From Candidatus Poribacteria bacterium (GTDB lineage: Bacteria; Poribacteria; WGA-4E; PCPOR2b), in the NCBI GenBank assembly GCA_022822785.1, contig JAJEAL010000040.1, forward strand, positions 1 through 54,482: a DNA stretch of 54,482 nucleotides, written 5' to 3'. The notes beneath the pieces are model-generated. The model did not search any database. It saw only the letters and a list, made by a program, of their open reading frames with translations, and had not been told where the DNA came from. Below, piece by piece: positions 35,312 through 43,808 of this stretch. How positions within the stretch are numbered: position 1 is the first letter of the stretch; each line of letters opens with the position of its first letter. Position numbers and translations under genes: made by a program.

Positions 35312-35512
35312 GGTTTGGCCCTCACTGAGTATTATAATTCTCCACGTGTTCCCCCGATTGTCTTTCCAAACTCCGGTTATTATATCACAATGAATATGTC
35401 AAAACGATACCGTGTCTGGTTCTTAGAAAGTTTATTTTTTTCCTTTCAATTTATCTAGCGATCGCCTAAAATAGGGTGGTCATGTTAGCGCGTATAGAAA
35501 GGAAACAGAAGT

Positions 35513-36448
35513 ATGACACGAGATATTATTCCGGACCGGATCAAGCAGGTTGACCCAGAGCAGTTGAGGCGCAATCTGTTCTATCTGTCGAAAGCGCCTC
35601 TGCCTTTTCGGAAGTTGAATTATACTATCCCCGGTCACGCTATGAATACTTTGTATGAAGCCGACGATTTTATCCAAGGAAACCTAGAATCGTGGGGCTA
35701 TCCGGTGGAGAAAGAAGGTGTTCAGGTTCAGCCATTTGGTTGCGATACGTCCAAGCCGAAAGCACATCAATATGCTCCGCCGGAAGCTGATGCGCCCTGG
35801 TATACCGCCTACAACCTTTATGCGAAAAAGCAGGGATCCGTTTATCCCGAAGAGATTGTCCTGTTCCTTTCGCATAAGGACTCCCAAAGCTGGGTGGATT
35901 CCCCTGGCGCTTATGACAACGCGGCTGGCACAGTGGGCACGATGGAAATAGCGCGTGTTTTGAAAGATTACCGTTCACAGCGCTCCATCTGGTTTCTGTT
36001 CTGTAATGAAGAACATAAGCCATGGACCAGCGTGACAGCGGCGCAAAATGCGAAAGCACGAGGAGACAATCTGGTCGCTATCTTCAATCTGGATTCTCTA
36101 GGGGGCAAGTCGCAGGCGGATGCTGATGCGGGGCGCCGGACAAATGTAACCCTCTACACGAACCCTGAAGGTGAGCGTTTTGCCGATCTGATGGTTGATG
36201 TGAACAAAATTTACGACATCGGATTAATACAAGAAAAATTTCAGCGACAATCCCCCGGTGACGATGACGGCTCTTACATCAACGCAGGCTATCCGATAGC
36301 GGTGGCAAATTTGGGGTCATTTCCTTACGTCGATCCAAATTACCACAGAGAAACGGACATCCCTGAACATGTCGATATCCCCAATGTGTGTATGGCAACG
36401 CAGGCAAGTCTCGCCGCCGGATTGAGGGTAGACCTCGGCGAAATATAG
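35513..36448 (+). CDS. M28-family zinc peptidase
   Basis: A 311-residue metallopeptidase. The di-zinc site is visible in family order: His121 (SHKDS), Asp135 (GAYDNAAGT), Glu166-Glu167 (CNEEHK), Asp194 (NLDSLGG) and a C-terminal His (YHRETD). M28 enzymes release N-terminal amino acids or related groups. No signal peptide, so cytoplasmic unless exported otherwise. AAAGGAAAC upstream. It is followed after about 96 bases by a sugar-acid enzyme, so possibly part of a nutrient-use cluster. Confidence 0.88.
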   Translation: MTRDIIPDRIKQVDPEQLRRNLFYLSKAPLPFRKLNYTIPGHAMNTLYEADDFIQGNLESWGYPVEKEGVQVQPFGCDTSKPKAHQYAPPEADAPWYTAYNLYAKKQGSVYPEEIVLFLSHKDSQSWVDSPGAYDNAAGTVGTMEIARVLKDYRSQRSIWFLFCNEEHKPWTSVTAAQNAKARGDNLVAIFNLDSLGGKSQADADAGRRTNVTLYTNPEGERFADLMVDVNKIYDIGLIQEKFQRQSPGDDDGSYINAGYPIAVANLGSFPYVDPNYHRETDIPEHVDIPNVCMATQASLAAGLRVDLGEI

Positions 36449-36544
36449 CTGGAACAGCGCTGTATCGGAAGTCAAGGGTTCAGGATTCCATTCGTTCATG
36501 AGTGTCAATTATTTCTTACGTTTCGTAAATTGGAGGCAAAAACA

Positions 36545-37489
36545 ATGATGAAAATATCCGTCTGGGACGGCGGTCTCTCGGACAGTTATCTGAGACAGGT
36601 TACGCAGTTAGGCGCAGATTGCATCGACTTCGGTAGTGGCACTTCTTTCCCCGGCGTTGAAGAACAGGGTTATCCGGATCTGGATGAAGTTATCAAAATC
36701 AGGAAGCGAATCCGTTCTTGGGGGCTCGACATCAACCGCGTGACCCTACCCGACATCACGGAAACGTTTATGAAGGGGCTACCGGGGGCAGAAAAAGAGC
36801 TGGAAAACACCTGCAATGCCTTAAAGGTGTTCGCAGAAGCGGGCGTCCCCATCGCAAGGCAGCGATTCTGGGGAGATACCTTTAACGAAATAATGACCCG
36901 CTACAATTCTGAGCATCGCGGCGGCTACCTATCGCGCGGAGAGAGCCGTGGATTGACAGTGAACCCGCCTGAAACACCAAACTTTGAGGAACTCGAAGAG
37001 TGGTGGAAACGGTTCTGCGAGGTTTACGGACACCTTGTGCCCATCGCTGAAGATAACGATATTAAGCTCGCCATCCACCCCTCTGACACCCCCAACCCCG
37101 ATACACCTTTGGGAAGTCTCGGATTCCATCGCGTGATTGACGCCTTTCCTAGCAGCAGTGTTGGATATCTCTACTGTTGCGGTACGAGAGGCGAAGCAGG
37201 TAGCACTCCCCTCGTTCTCGACGAGATCAACAACTACGGTCGTAAAGGTAAGATTTTTATGGTTCACCTGCGCAACGTCAGGGGGAGTCTTGCGACTGCC
37301 GGCGCCTTTGAGGAGGTCCTCTTAGATGACGGCGACATGAATATGTTCAAAATCGTCCTCGCACTGGATAAAATTGGATTTGAGGGTTGTCTAAACCCCG
37401 ACCACATCCCCCGTATGGAGGGCGACGACGGATTGGCATATTCGGTTGGGTATATCAAAGCGTTGTTCGCTGCGCTGTCAGTCATCTAG
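36545..37489 (+). CDS. Mannonate dehydratase-like TIM-barrel enzyme (UxuA family)
   Basis: 314 residues from ATG 36545, eight bases after GGAGG (the TTG at 36530 would include the ribosome-binding site). Mannonate dehydratase turns D-mannonate into 2-keto-3-deoxygluconate in hexuronate breakdown. Family features are NRVTLPDI, LAIHPSDTP, YLYCCGTRGEAG, MVHLRNVRG and CLNPDHIPRMEGD, the last containing metal and active-site residues. Shorter than E. coli UxuA (394). Downstream, a stem GAGGGAAGA/TCTTCCCTC (37541-37569) may end the transcript. Confidence 0.82.
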   Translation: MMKISVWDGGLSDSYLRQVTQLGADCIDFGSGTSFPGVEEQGYPDLDEVIKIRKRIRSWGLDINRVTLPDITETFMKGLPGAEKELENTCNALKVFAEAGVPIARQRFWGDTFNEIMTRYNSEHRGGYLSRGESRGLTVNPPETPNFEELEEWWKRFCEVYGHLVPIAEDNDIKLAIHPSDTPNPDTPLGSLGFHRVIDAFPSSSVGYLYCCGTRGEAGSTPLVLDEINNYGRKGKIFMVHLRNVRGSLATAGAFEEVLLDDGDMNMFKIVLALDKIGFEGCLNPDHIPRMEGDDGLAYSVGYIKALFAALSVI

Positions 37490-37673
37490 GATGCGCTACA
37501 GCAATTATGGGTCCCTTCCAACTTGACCCCGATATCTATGGAGGGAAGAGAAATCAATCTTCTTCCCTCGCCTTGTAGCACTGTACTTCACGAGCGGTCG
37601 CTAGGCTAGAGCCTCGTTCAGATGCATTGAAGAGAGATAGGCACAACGTTTTGCAGAATAGGAAGATAGTGGT

Positions 37674-38783
37674 ATGAGTATATATTATCATGGCACGACA
37701 CGAAAGAATGCTAGACAGATTATCCGAACAGGCTTCAAACCGAAGGCTCCATCACGAGCGGTCTGGTTCACAAGAAGCTGGCGCCGTGCGATGAATCGTG
37801 CGAACCGCAAGGCGGACAAGTCCAAAGATGAAGCGGTTGTGCTGAAATGCGACCTCAATGTCCAGCAATTCCACAAACAGGTTAGCAGTCATCAGATAGC
37901 TGCCAAAGGGAGCATTATTGCAATTCGGGCGCCCGTACCGTCCGCCGTGATAATCTCACACCTTTCTGCTCAGAATCCGTTAGCGTTGCCCTTACCCTCA
38001 CGGACCACTCCCAAACACCTCGTTGAATGGGTATCTGGACAACTTACCGAACGGCTCAACAACTTACTTAGGCTTAAACCCTACAAGGGCGTGCAAAAGC
38101 GCGATCCGGGGATTGAGAGGTTGGCACAATGGGTGATTAAGCATTACGATGCAAATCCCGCTAGTGTAGCTCCCGGAGCACTCTTACAGATAGCGAGTCA
38201 GTGGCTGCCGGAATATTTCGATGGAGTCGAAATTGAACCCAAAACCCTTCGTGTCCATCGTACTAAGCCCGTCAAACTTGAGCCAGAGCCAGTGGAGGAA
38301 GTCGACCCACGTGAGGAAGAAGCGTTCGACTGTCTAGATGCCTCCACCTCCAAACGACGGATTCGGGGGCTCAAGTTGTTGGAAGCGCTTGGAGATGCAG
38401 ACCTGTTCAACTGGTGTACGATGTATCTCGAAGACGAGTCCAGGGAGGTAACTATCGCGGCGTTGAGGATCATTCTCAGTTGCGACGCCGGCGATTCCGA
38501 CGTCATTAAGCCTCTCGCTAACGCCGCAGATAAAAGAATTCGTGCTGCCGCAATAGCAGCACTTGCGAAGCATTCAGGGCCGGAAGTACTGTACTGGATT
38601 GAACGCGGGCTCAAAGATTGTGAAGCATGTATGCGTCTTGAAACAGCGGCAATGCTTCCACAGCTAGATGCGACTGAACATCGCGATCTTTTTGAACTCG
38701 TACGCTACGATCCAAATCCAGAGATGAAACGTCTAGCGCGGAAAATGACCGATGGGAAAGGTTTTCACGAAATACAGTGGTAA
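37674..38783 (+). CDS. ART-fold (KptA/PARP-like) plus HEAT-repeat protein, paralogue 1
   Basis: 369 residues. The N-terminus MSIYYHGTTRKNARQIIRTG with AVWFTRS and VVLKCDLNV ... AIRAPVPSAVI follows the layout of KptA/Tpt1 and PARP ADP-ribosyltransferase folds: an HGT motif, a short aromatic strand (VWFT in place of YF), and late VPP-like strand. A middle domain (HPGI-like DPGIERLAQWV, WLPEYFDGVEIEPKTLRV) is shared with paralogues 2 and 3. The C-terminal 150 residues are HEAT repeats (LDASTSKRRIRGLKLLEAL ... RIRAAAIAALAKHSG ... MKRLARKM). Catalytic activity is unproven. It abuts the GNAT gene. Upstream ribosome-binding site is weak. Confidence 0.8.
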   Translation: MSIYYHGTTRKNARQIIRTGFKPKAPSRAVWFTRSWRRAMNRANRKADKSKDEAVVLKCDLNVQQFHKQVSSHQIAAKGSIIAIRAPVPSAVIISHLSAQNPLALPLPSRTTPKHLVEWVSGQLTERLNNLLRLKPYKGVQKRDPGIERLAQWVIKHYDANPASVAPGALLQIASQWLPEYFDGVEIEPKTLRVHRTKPVKLEPEPVEEVDPREEEAFDCLDASTSKRRIRGLKLLEALGDADLFNWCTMYLEDESREVTIAALRIILSCDAGDSDVIKPLANAADKRIRAAAIAALAKHSGPEVLYWIERGLKDCEACMRLETAAMLPQLDATEHRDLFELVRYDPNPEMKRLARKMTDGKGFHEIQW

Positions 38784-38851
38784 AGCGTTATTGGTTGATT
38801 CCCTCGAACCCACCAATAACGTGCATTCCCAAAGGAAAGGGAAATAATAGA

Positions 38852-39325
38852 ATGCCCGATTCTAAAAGCCCCGTTAGGCTTGAGGCTACGGTTAGTTTAC
38901 GTGAGATTACACGGGAAACGGTCAACTCCATTCTGAATCTTCGTGTAACCGAGGCGCAGGAACAGTTTGTTGCTTCAAACGCGGTTTCTATTGCACAAGC
39001 TCACTTTTCGGAGGAGGCATGGTTTCGCGCAATCTATGCGGATGAGACACCCGTCGGTTTCCTGATGCTATCTGACCAACCGGACACAGGGGAGTATTTC
39101 TTATGGCGCTTCATGGTTGATGCCCAGTATCAAGGAAGCGGTTACGGCCGTCGCGCCCTTGAACTTCTGATTGAGCATGTGAAGACACGACCGAATGCAA
39201 AAGAACTTTTCTTGAGCCACGTTCCCGGTCCCGGCAGTCCCCAAGATTTTTATCGCAAGTTAGGTTTTAAACATACGGGTGAGCAGGCGGGTGAGGAATT
39301 AGTGATGAAATTGATACTTCAGTGA
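38852..39325 (+). CDS. GNAT-family N-acetyltransferase
   Basis: 157 residues from ATG 38852 (AAAGGAAAGG upstream; the frame is open to 38777, overlapping the previous gene). Acetyl-CoA-binding signature YQGSGYGRRALELLIEHV (the QGxGxG/A loop) follows the FMVDAQ strand; C-terminal FYRKLGFKHTGEQ is typical. It resembles spermidine/SpeG-like or antibiotic acetyltransferases, but the substrate is unknown. It lies between ART-HEAT paralogues 1 and 2; its last 11 codons recur as a scar before paralogue 3, so it belonged to the duplicated unit. Confidence 0.9.
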   Translation: MPDSKSPVRLEATVSLREITRETVNSILNLRVTEAQEQFVASNAVSIAQAHFSEEAWFRAIYADETPVGFLMLSDQPDTGEYFLWRFMVDAQYQGSGYGRRALELLIEHVKTRPNAKELFLSHVPGPGSPQDFYRKLGFKHTGEQAGEELVMKLILQ

Positions 39326-39360
39326 AAGGATTTTATCTGAATCCTATACAGGAGGGCGTT

Positions 39361-40395
39361 ATGAAGTTCTATCACGGCACCACCTTACGGAGTGCGATTA
39401 GAATTGCCGACATGGGGTTTCTGCCACGGAAGGGCGCGGTGTGGTTCACGACAAGTAAAAACCGTGCCCAACGTCGCGCCAAGCAAAAAGCGCGTAAAAC
39501 CGCTAGTCCGCCGTTTGTCTTCGTCTGCGAAATCAATGTCCGGGAACTGTCCAACCGGCTTGGAAAACACCTCGTTATGCGCAGCAGGGGATTTCTTGCC
39601 GTTCGCAGGCGTGTCCCACCAACGGTGATACTGAACTCGTCGGAGCTAATTGCCCGGTGGGTAAGCCAGATACTCCACGGCGAATCCTATGAGAGCATTA
39701 GTCCGGATCACCCCGGAATAAATCGGTTGTCGCGCTGGGTGGAAACTCGCATGAACGCCGGCACGGCTCGTGCCATTCGTCCAAAGGAGCTATCACAGAA
39801 GCTCCAGCAGTGGCTGCCTAATTTTTTTCGAGGGGTCAAGATAGTTCCTAGAGAATTACGCTTCGACTATTCTCCCGAACTCGTTGAATTTGAAACAGAG
39901 CCTTCGCTAGAAACAACCGATACGCGCGAGGAAAACGCCCTTAATGCCCTCGCCGATCCGAAACCGCAACGACGCATCCGCGGTCTTGAACTGCTAGTCC
40001 AGCTTGAACATGAGGATCTCTATGAATGGTGCACACTATTGCTCTCGGATGAGTCAGTAGAGGTACGGATCGCTGCCTTACAAACGCTAGTCCATTGCGA
40101 CGAGGGCGATTCACAGGTCATCCTGCCGCTCGCCGAATCTCAAAACAAACGGGTTCGGGGGGCAGCGATTGCCGCGCTAGCCAAGCATTCCACCGAAGAC
40201 GCGTCCCATTGGTTTGAACGGGGGTTGAAAGACCGTGAACCGTGCGTCCGCCTTGAAACTGCCGCCCTGCTTTCAACGCTAGATGCCACCGAACACCGGG
40301 GGATTTTTGAACTTGCACTCTATGACCCCAACCCTGAGATCAAACGCCTCGCAGAGAAGCTCACCACGGGAAAAGGTTATGCAGATGCGAGGTAA
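39361..40395 (+). CDS. ART-fold plus HEAT-repeat protein, paralogue 2
   Basis: 344 residues from ATG 39361, with AGGAGGG upstream. His5-Gly6-Thr7 (MKFYHGTT), VWFTTS (27-32), a Lys/Arg-rich helix, FVFVCEINV and RRRVPPTVI form the proposed ADP-ribosyltransferase-like domain (about 1-90). The middle module is HPGINRLSRWVETR ... LSQKLQQWLPNFFRGVKI. HEAT repeats run from about 195 to the end (KPQRRIRGLELLVQL, RVRGAAIAALAKHS, IKRLAEKL). It is much closer to paralogue 3 than to paralogue 1. No signal peptide; cytoplasmic. It follows GNAT by 35 bases. Confidence 0.8.
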   Translation: MKFYHGTTLRSAIRIADMGFLPRKGAVWFTTSKNRAQRRAKQKARKTASPPFVFVCEINVRELSNRLGKHLVMRSRGFLAVRRRVPPTVILNSSELIARWVSQILHGESYESISPDHPGINRLSRWVETRMNAGTARAIRPKELSQKLQQWLPNFFRGVKIVPRELRFDYSPELVEFETEPSLETTDTREENALNALADPKPQRRIRGLELLVQLEHEDLYEWCTLLLSDESVEVRIAALQTLVHCDEGDSQVILPLAESQNKRVRGAAIAALAKHSTEDASHWFERGLKDREPCVRLETAALLSTLDATEHRGIFELALYDPNPEIKRLAEKLTTGKGYADAR

Positions 40396-40463
40396 AAGTG
40401 TTGTCCGCAATCAGGCGGGGCAAAAACGTTCTTCTTCACCTCTAATGCAGCAGTTGGGTAGAT

Positions 40464-40496
40464 GAGGAATTGGTCATGAGATTGACGCCTCAGTGA
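40464..40496 (+). pseudogene. Remnant of a second GNAT gene (3' end)
   Basis: These 33 bases encode EELVMRLTPQ and stop, matching the GNAT C-terminus EELVMKLILQ. The following bases to the ATG of paralogue 3 also match the GNAT-paralogue 2 junction, showing that a GNAT plus ART-HEAT unit was duplicated and the second GNAT then lost. Confidence 0.8.
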
Positions 40497-40538
40497 AGGG
40501 CTTCTGCCTAAATCTCAAGTATAGTAGAGGGCTGCGTT

Positions 40539-41585
40539 ATGAATTTCTATCACGGTACAACCTTACGGAGTGCAATAAAAATCGCCGAGATAGGCTTTCT
40601 TCCGAGAAAGGGGGCGGTCTGGTTCACCACGAGTAAGCAATATGCTCAAGGTCGTGCCAAACAAAAAGCGCGTAGAACAGGCAGTACACCGTTTGTGCTT
40701 ACCTGTGAGATTAATGTCTCAGAATTGTATAACCGCCTTGGAAAAAGTCTAGTTATGCGTGGTGGGGGAGTTCTTGCTATCCGTGGGCGTGTCCCGCCGA
40801 CCGTGATCCGCTCGCATTTTACGTTGGAGCTACTCAATTCACCTGAACACCTTGCCAAATGGGTGAACCATAGACTTGGACGCAAATCCTATGAAGGTAT
40901 TAGTCCCCGGCACCCCGGAATAGATCGCCTGTCGCGTTGGATGGAAAATCGTATTTCCTCTGGCACGGGCAGCACTATCCGTCCAGATGAATTGTCGCAG
41001 AAATTGCAGCAATGGCTGCCCGACTTTTTCCAAGAGGTCGAGATCACGCCCGAAGATTTGCGTTTCGAGTGTTTTCCCGAACCAGCTGAATTTGAAACTC
41101 CCCCTCCGTCAGAGCCCGTCAATTCACGGGAAGAAAATGCCCTTGATGACCTCGCTGCGGCGAAGCCGAAACGACGGGTTCGCGGTCTCAAACGATTGGC
41201 ACGGCTTGGAAACGAAGATCTCTACGACTGGTGTACGTTGCTGCTCTCGGATGAATCACTGGACGTTCGCATCGCCGCTTTACAAGCGATGGCGCACTGC
41301 GACGACGGAGATCCGGAGGCTATCCTGCCGTTCGCCGGGTCTCAAAACAAACGGGTTCGGGGGGCAGCGATCGCCGCACTTGCTAAGCATTCCGTCGAAG
41401 ACGCTCCTCGCTGGTTTGAGCGAGGATTGAAAGACCGTGAAGCGTGTGTACGCCTTGAAACTGCAGCCGTGCTTCCATCACTAAATGTAGCAAAACACAG
41501 GGGGATTCTTGAACTTGCGCTCTATGACCCCAATCCAGAGGTTAAGCGCCTGGCACAGAAGCTCACCACAAACAAAATTAGGTAG
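40539..41585 (+). CDS. ART-fold plus HEAT-repeat protein, paralogue 3
   Basis: 348 residues; ATG with AGAGGG upstream. N-terminal MNFYHGTTLRSAIKIAEIGF, VWFTTSKQYAQ and IRGRVPPTVI keep the proposed ART-like strands, including a Tyr at 35 in the helix after VWFT. The middle module HPGIDRLSRWMENR ... LSQKLQQWLPDFFQEVEI and the HEAT repeats (KPKRRVRGLKRLARLG ... RVRGAAIAALAKHSV ... VKRLAQKL) are near-copies of paralogue 2, with divergence concentrated in the loops and acidic linker. It ends the tandem cluster; the 180 bases after it hold nothing identified. Confidence 0.8.
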   Translation: MNFYHGTTLRSAIKIAEIGFLPRKGAVWFTTSKQYAQGRAKQKARRTGSTPFVLTCEINVSELYNRLGKSLVMRGGGVLAIRGRVPPTVIRSHFTLELLNSPEHLAKWVNHRLGRKSYEGISPRHPGIDRLSRWMENRISSGTGSTIRPDELSQKLQQWLPDFFQEVEITPEDLRFECFPEPAEFETPPPSEPVNSREENALDDLAAAKPKRRVRGLKRLARLGNEDLYDWCTLLLSDESLDVRIAALQAMAHCDDGDPEAILPFAGSQNKRVRGAAIAALAKHSVEDAPRWFERGLKDREACVRLETAAVLPSLNVAKHRGILELALYDPNPEVKRLAQKLTTNKIR

Positions 41586-41766
41586 ATGCTAGGTAACCGC
41601 AAAAACCGAACCGTAACTTCACTGTTGTGACACAGCACATTATCAAAGCACATTGATTTTCCGATACAGAAAGCAATCACAATCTTCCCTTGAATATATT
41701 AATCCGCAATTCAGATATTCATTCTACAATCCCCATACCAACTAACAACAATAAGGAGTATAAAAT

Positions 41767-42519
41767 ATGAAACTTAGACCGAATCGAATTAAGCACAAAC
41801 TCGCTGATGGGGGCACCGTCTATGTGGCTGGTGGCATGACCCACCCGGATGACATCGATGCCTTCGGACCTAATGGCTTCGACGGCGTTTGGCTGGAAGG
41901 CGAACACGGTCCCGTAGATGCCGCCGAAATCGGCAATCTCACCCGTGCCTGCGATATCTGGGGGATGACCTCCATCGTTCGCATTAACAAAAACGATCAG
42001 GGGCTGATTTATCGCACCCTCGATCGAGGCGCTCAAGGCATTGTGGTCCCGCATGTGAACACGAAGGAGGAGGCACAAAACGTCGTGGATGGTGGCAAAT
42101 TTGCGCCGATCGGCTATCGGGGTATGTACACTAGTCGTCAAGGATTTGGCGTCCCCGATTACTTTGAAGTTTCCAACGATGAGACACTGCTTATCGTCTT
42201 GATTGAGGACATCGTTGCTGTGAGGAACCTTGACGAGATTTTGACGGTAGACCACATTGATGTGTTCTTTGTTGCGCCGTCAGATCTGGCGACCTCAATG
42301 GGGCACATCGGTAATCTTCAGCACCCCGATGTCCAGCGTACAATCGACGACACATTAGCGCGCATCCAAGCCGCGGGCCGTGTCGCTGGTACACTCGCGA
42401 ATAACGACAATGTGGCGAAGTACGCTGCGGCAGGAATCCGCTTCCTATTCACGAGCGTTGGTGGCTGGATCGCTGCCGGTGCTGCCGAGTTTAAAAGCCG
42501 CGCTGAAGCAGCAAAATAA
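41767..42519 (+). CDS. HpcH/HpaI-family class II aldolase
   Basis: A 250-residue TIM-barrel aldolase. Substrate-binding Arg (SIVRINKND), metal-binding Glu/Asp (LIVLIEDI and VAPSDLATSMG) and WLEGEHGPVD match 2-keto-3-deoxy-sugar-acid and 4-hydroxy-2-oxoacid aldolases, which split off pyruvate using a divalent metal. AAGGAG lies upstream. It is followed after 27 bases by an enolase-superfamily dehydratase, suggesting a dehydration-then-cleavage pathway for a sugar acid. Confidence 0.88.
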   Translation: MKLRPNRIKHKLADGGTVYVAGGMTHPDDIDAFGPNGFDGVWLEGEHGPVDAAEIGNLTRACDIWGMTSIVRINKNDQGLIYRTLDRGAQGIVVPHVNTKEEAQNVVDGGKFAPIGYRGMYTSRQGFGVPDYFEVSNDETLLIVLIEDIVAVRNLDEILTVDHIDVFFVAPSDLATSMGHIGNLQHPDVQRTIDDTLARIQAAGRVAGTLANNDNVAKYAAAGIRFLFTSVGGWIAAGAAEFKSRAEAAK

Positions 42520-42546
42520 CATAAACCCAGAAAAAGGAGTGAAACG

Positions 42547-43719
42547 ATGAAGATAACAGGTGTTACACCGTGGCTTGTGAGATCGGAGTCACCTTATCTA
42601 GATACCGCCGGTGAAACCTCTGGCAGAGAACGCGAGTATGTTTTCGTTCAGGTTTCAACAGACGAAGGACTTACGGGCTGGGGCGAAATTACCGGCACCT
42701 CCCCAGTAGCTAATAGGGCAGTCTGTGCCATGCTTGCACAAACTAGCAGTCTCATTGAGGGCGACGATGCAACGCGCATCGAAAAGATATGGAATAAAGT
42801 TTTCCGAGCGTTCACATACATGGGAACCCGCGGCGCCACATCAAATATCGTCAGCGCCATTGATATTGCGTTATGGGATATGCGCGGTAAGCAGTTAGGA
42901 TTACCAATCTATGAGTTGGTTGGAGGGGGACCGGTTCGGGACTCGATATCGCTTTACACGCACCCTGGGGGCGGGAGAGAGCCAGAGACTGCAGCAGCGC
43001 ACTGCAAAGCGATTGCGGAAACCGGTCACACCGCCTTAAAGACCGATCCGTTCCCTCATCATCCGGAAGAAGCCAACGGCTATTTGAGCGGGCAGATGGA
43101 TGCCGCGGGAGAAGAACATGGTGCGAATGTGATCGCTGCAATTCGAGAGGCAGTCGGCCCTCACATTCAGATTCTCATTGACTGCCACGGTCGGTTCGAT
43201 GTGGCGACGGCGATTCGGCTCGCAAAACGACTGGAGCCTTATAACATCGGTTGGTTTGAGGAGCCGGTACCTGTCGAGAGCTACCACGCATTGAAGCAGG
43301 TCAGACAGAACGTCAGCGTGCCAATCTGTGTCGGTGAACGGCTCCAGACCCGCTATGAGTTCGTGGCAGTCCTTGAAAACGAGCTCGCGGACTATATTAT
43401 GCCAGATGTGACGTGGGCGGGTGGTATCTCAGAGTTGAAGAAGATCGCAACGCAGGCGGAAGCTTACTACGTACCAATCTCCCCACACGATGCAAGCGGC
43501 CCCATCAACGTGCTGGCTGGTGCACATACGATGATGACCGTCCCGAATTTCTACAAATTGGAGACCAGTCGCGCCAAGCTCAATGCCTATGATGTGTTAA
43601 TCGATCATCCGTTGGACGTTAGAGACGGTTGTTTGCATCTGTCCAACCGTCCCGGTTTAGGAATTGAGATGAATGTCGATTATCTGCGGAGCAAAGCGAT
43701 CGCGCCGTTTTCCGGCTAA
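42547..43719 (+). CDS. Mandelate racemase/muconate lactonizing-type sugar acid dehydratase
   Basis: A 390-residue enolase-superfamily enzyme. Metal ligands Asp212 (IDCHGRFD), Glu238 (FEEPVP) and Glu264 (VGERLQ) and the base His314 (SPHDASGP) are visible; His214 next to the first ligand is typical of D-galactonate dehydratase and relatives. It would dehydrate an acid sugar to a 2-keto-3-deoxy acid, the kind of substrate its upstream aldolase neighbour cleaves. AAAAAGGAG precedes the start. Exact sugar not determined. Confidence 0.9.
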   Translation: MKITGVTPWLVRSESPYLDTAGETSGREREYVFVQVSTDEGLTGWGEITGTSPVANRAVCAMLAQTSSLIEGDDATRIEKIWNKVFRAFTYMGTRGATSNIVSAIDIALWDMRGKQLGLPIYELVGGGPVRDSISLYTHPGGGREPETAAAHCKAIAETGHTALKTDPFPHHPEEANGYLSGQMDAAGEEHGANVIAAIREAVGPHIQILIDCHGRFDVATAIRLAKRLEPYNIGWFEEPVPVESYHALKQVRQNVSVPICVGERLQTRYEFVAVLENELADYIMPDVTWAGGISELKKIATQAEAYYVPISPHDASGPINVLAGAHTMMTVPNFYKLETSRAKLNAYDVLIDHPLDVRDGCLHLSNRPGLGIEMNVDYLRSKAIAPFSG

Positions 43720-43740
43720 GTTAGGGAACCTGCGTACAAC

Positions 43741-43773
43741 AGAAACCGAGTTTTTGACAAAAACTCGGTTTCT
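43741..43773. repeat. AGAAACCGAG hairpin, copy 3
   Basis: AGAAACCGAGTTTTT (43741-43755), loop GAC, AAAAACTCGGTTTCT (43759-43773): perfect 15-bp arms. It lies between two convergent genes, where it could end transcription in both directions. Confidence 0.85.
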
Positions 43774-43808
43774 CTGATTTCTTTTACCAGAATCGAACTA
43801 ACTTTCCG

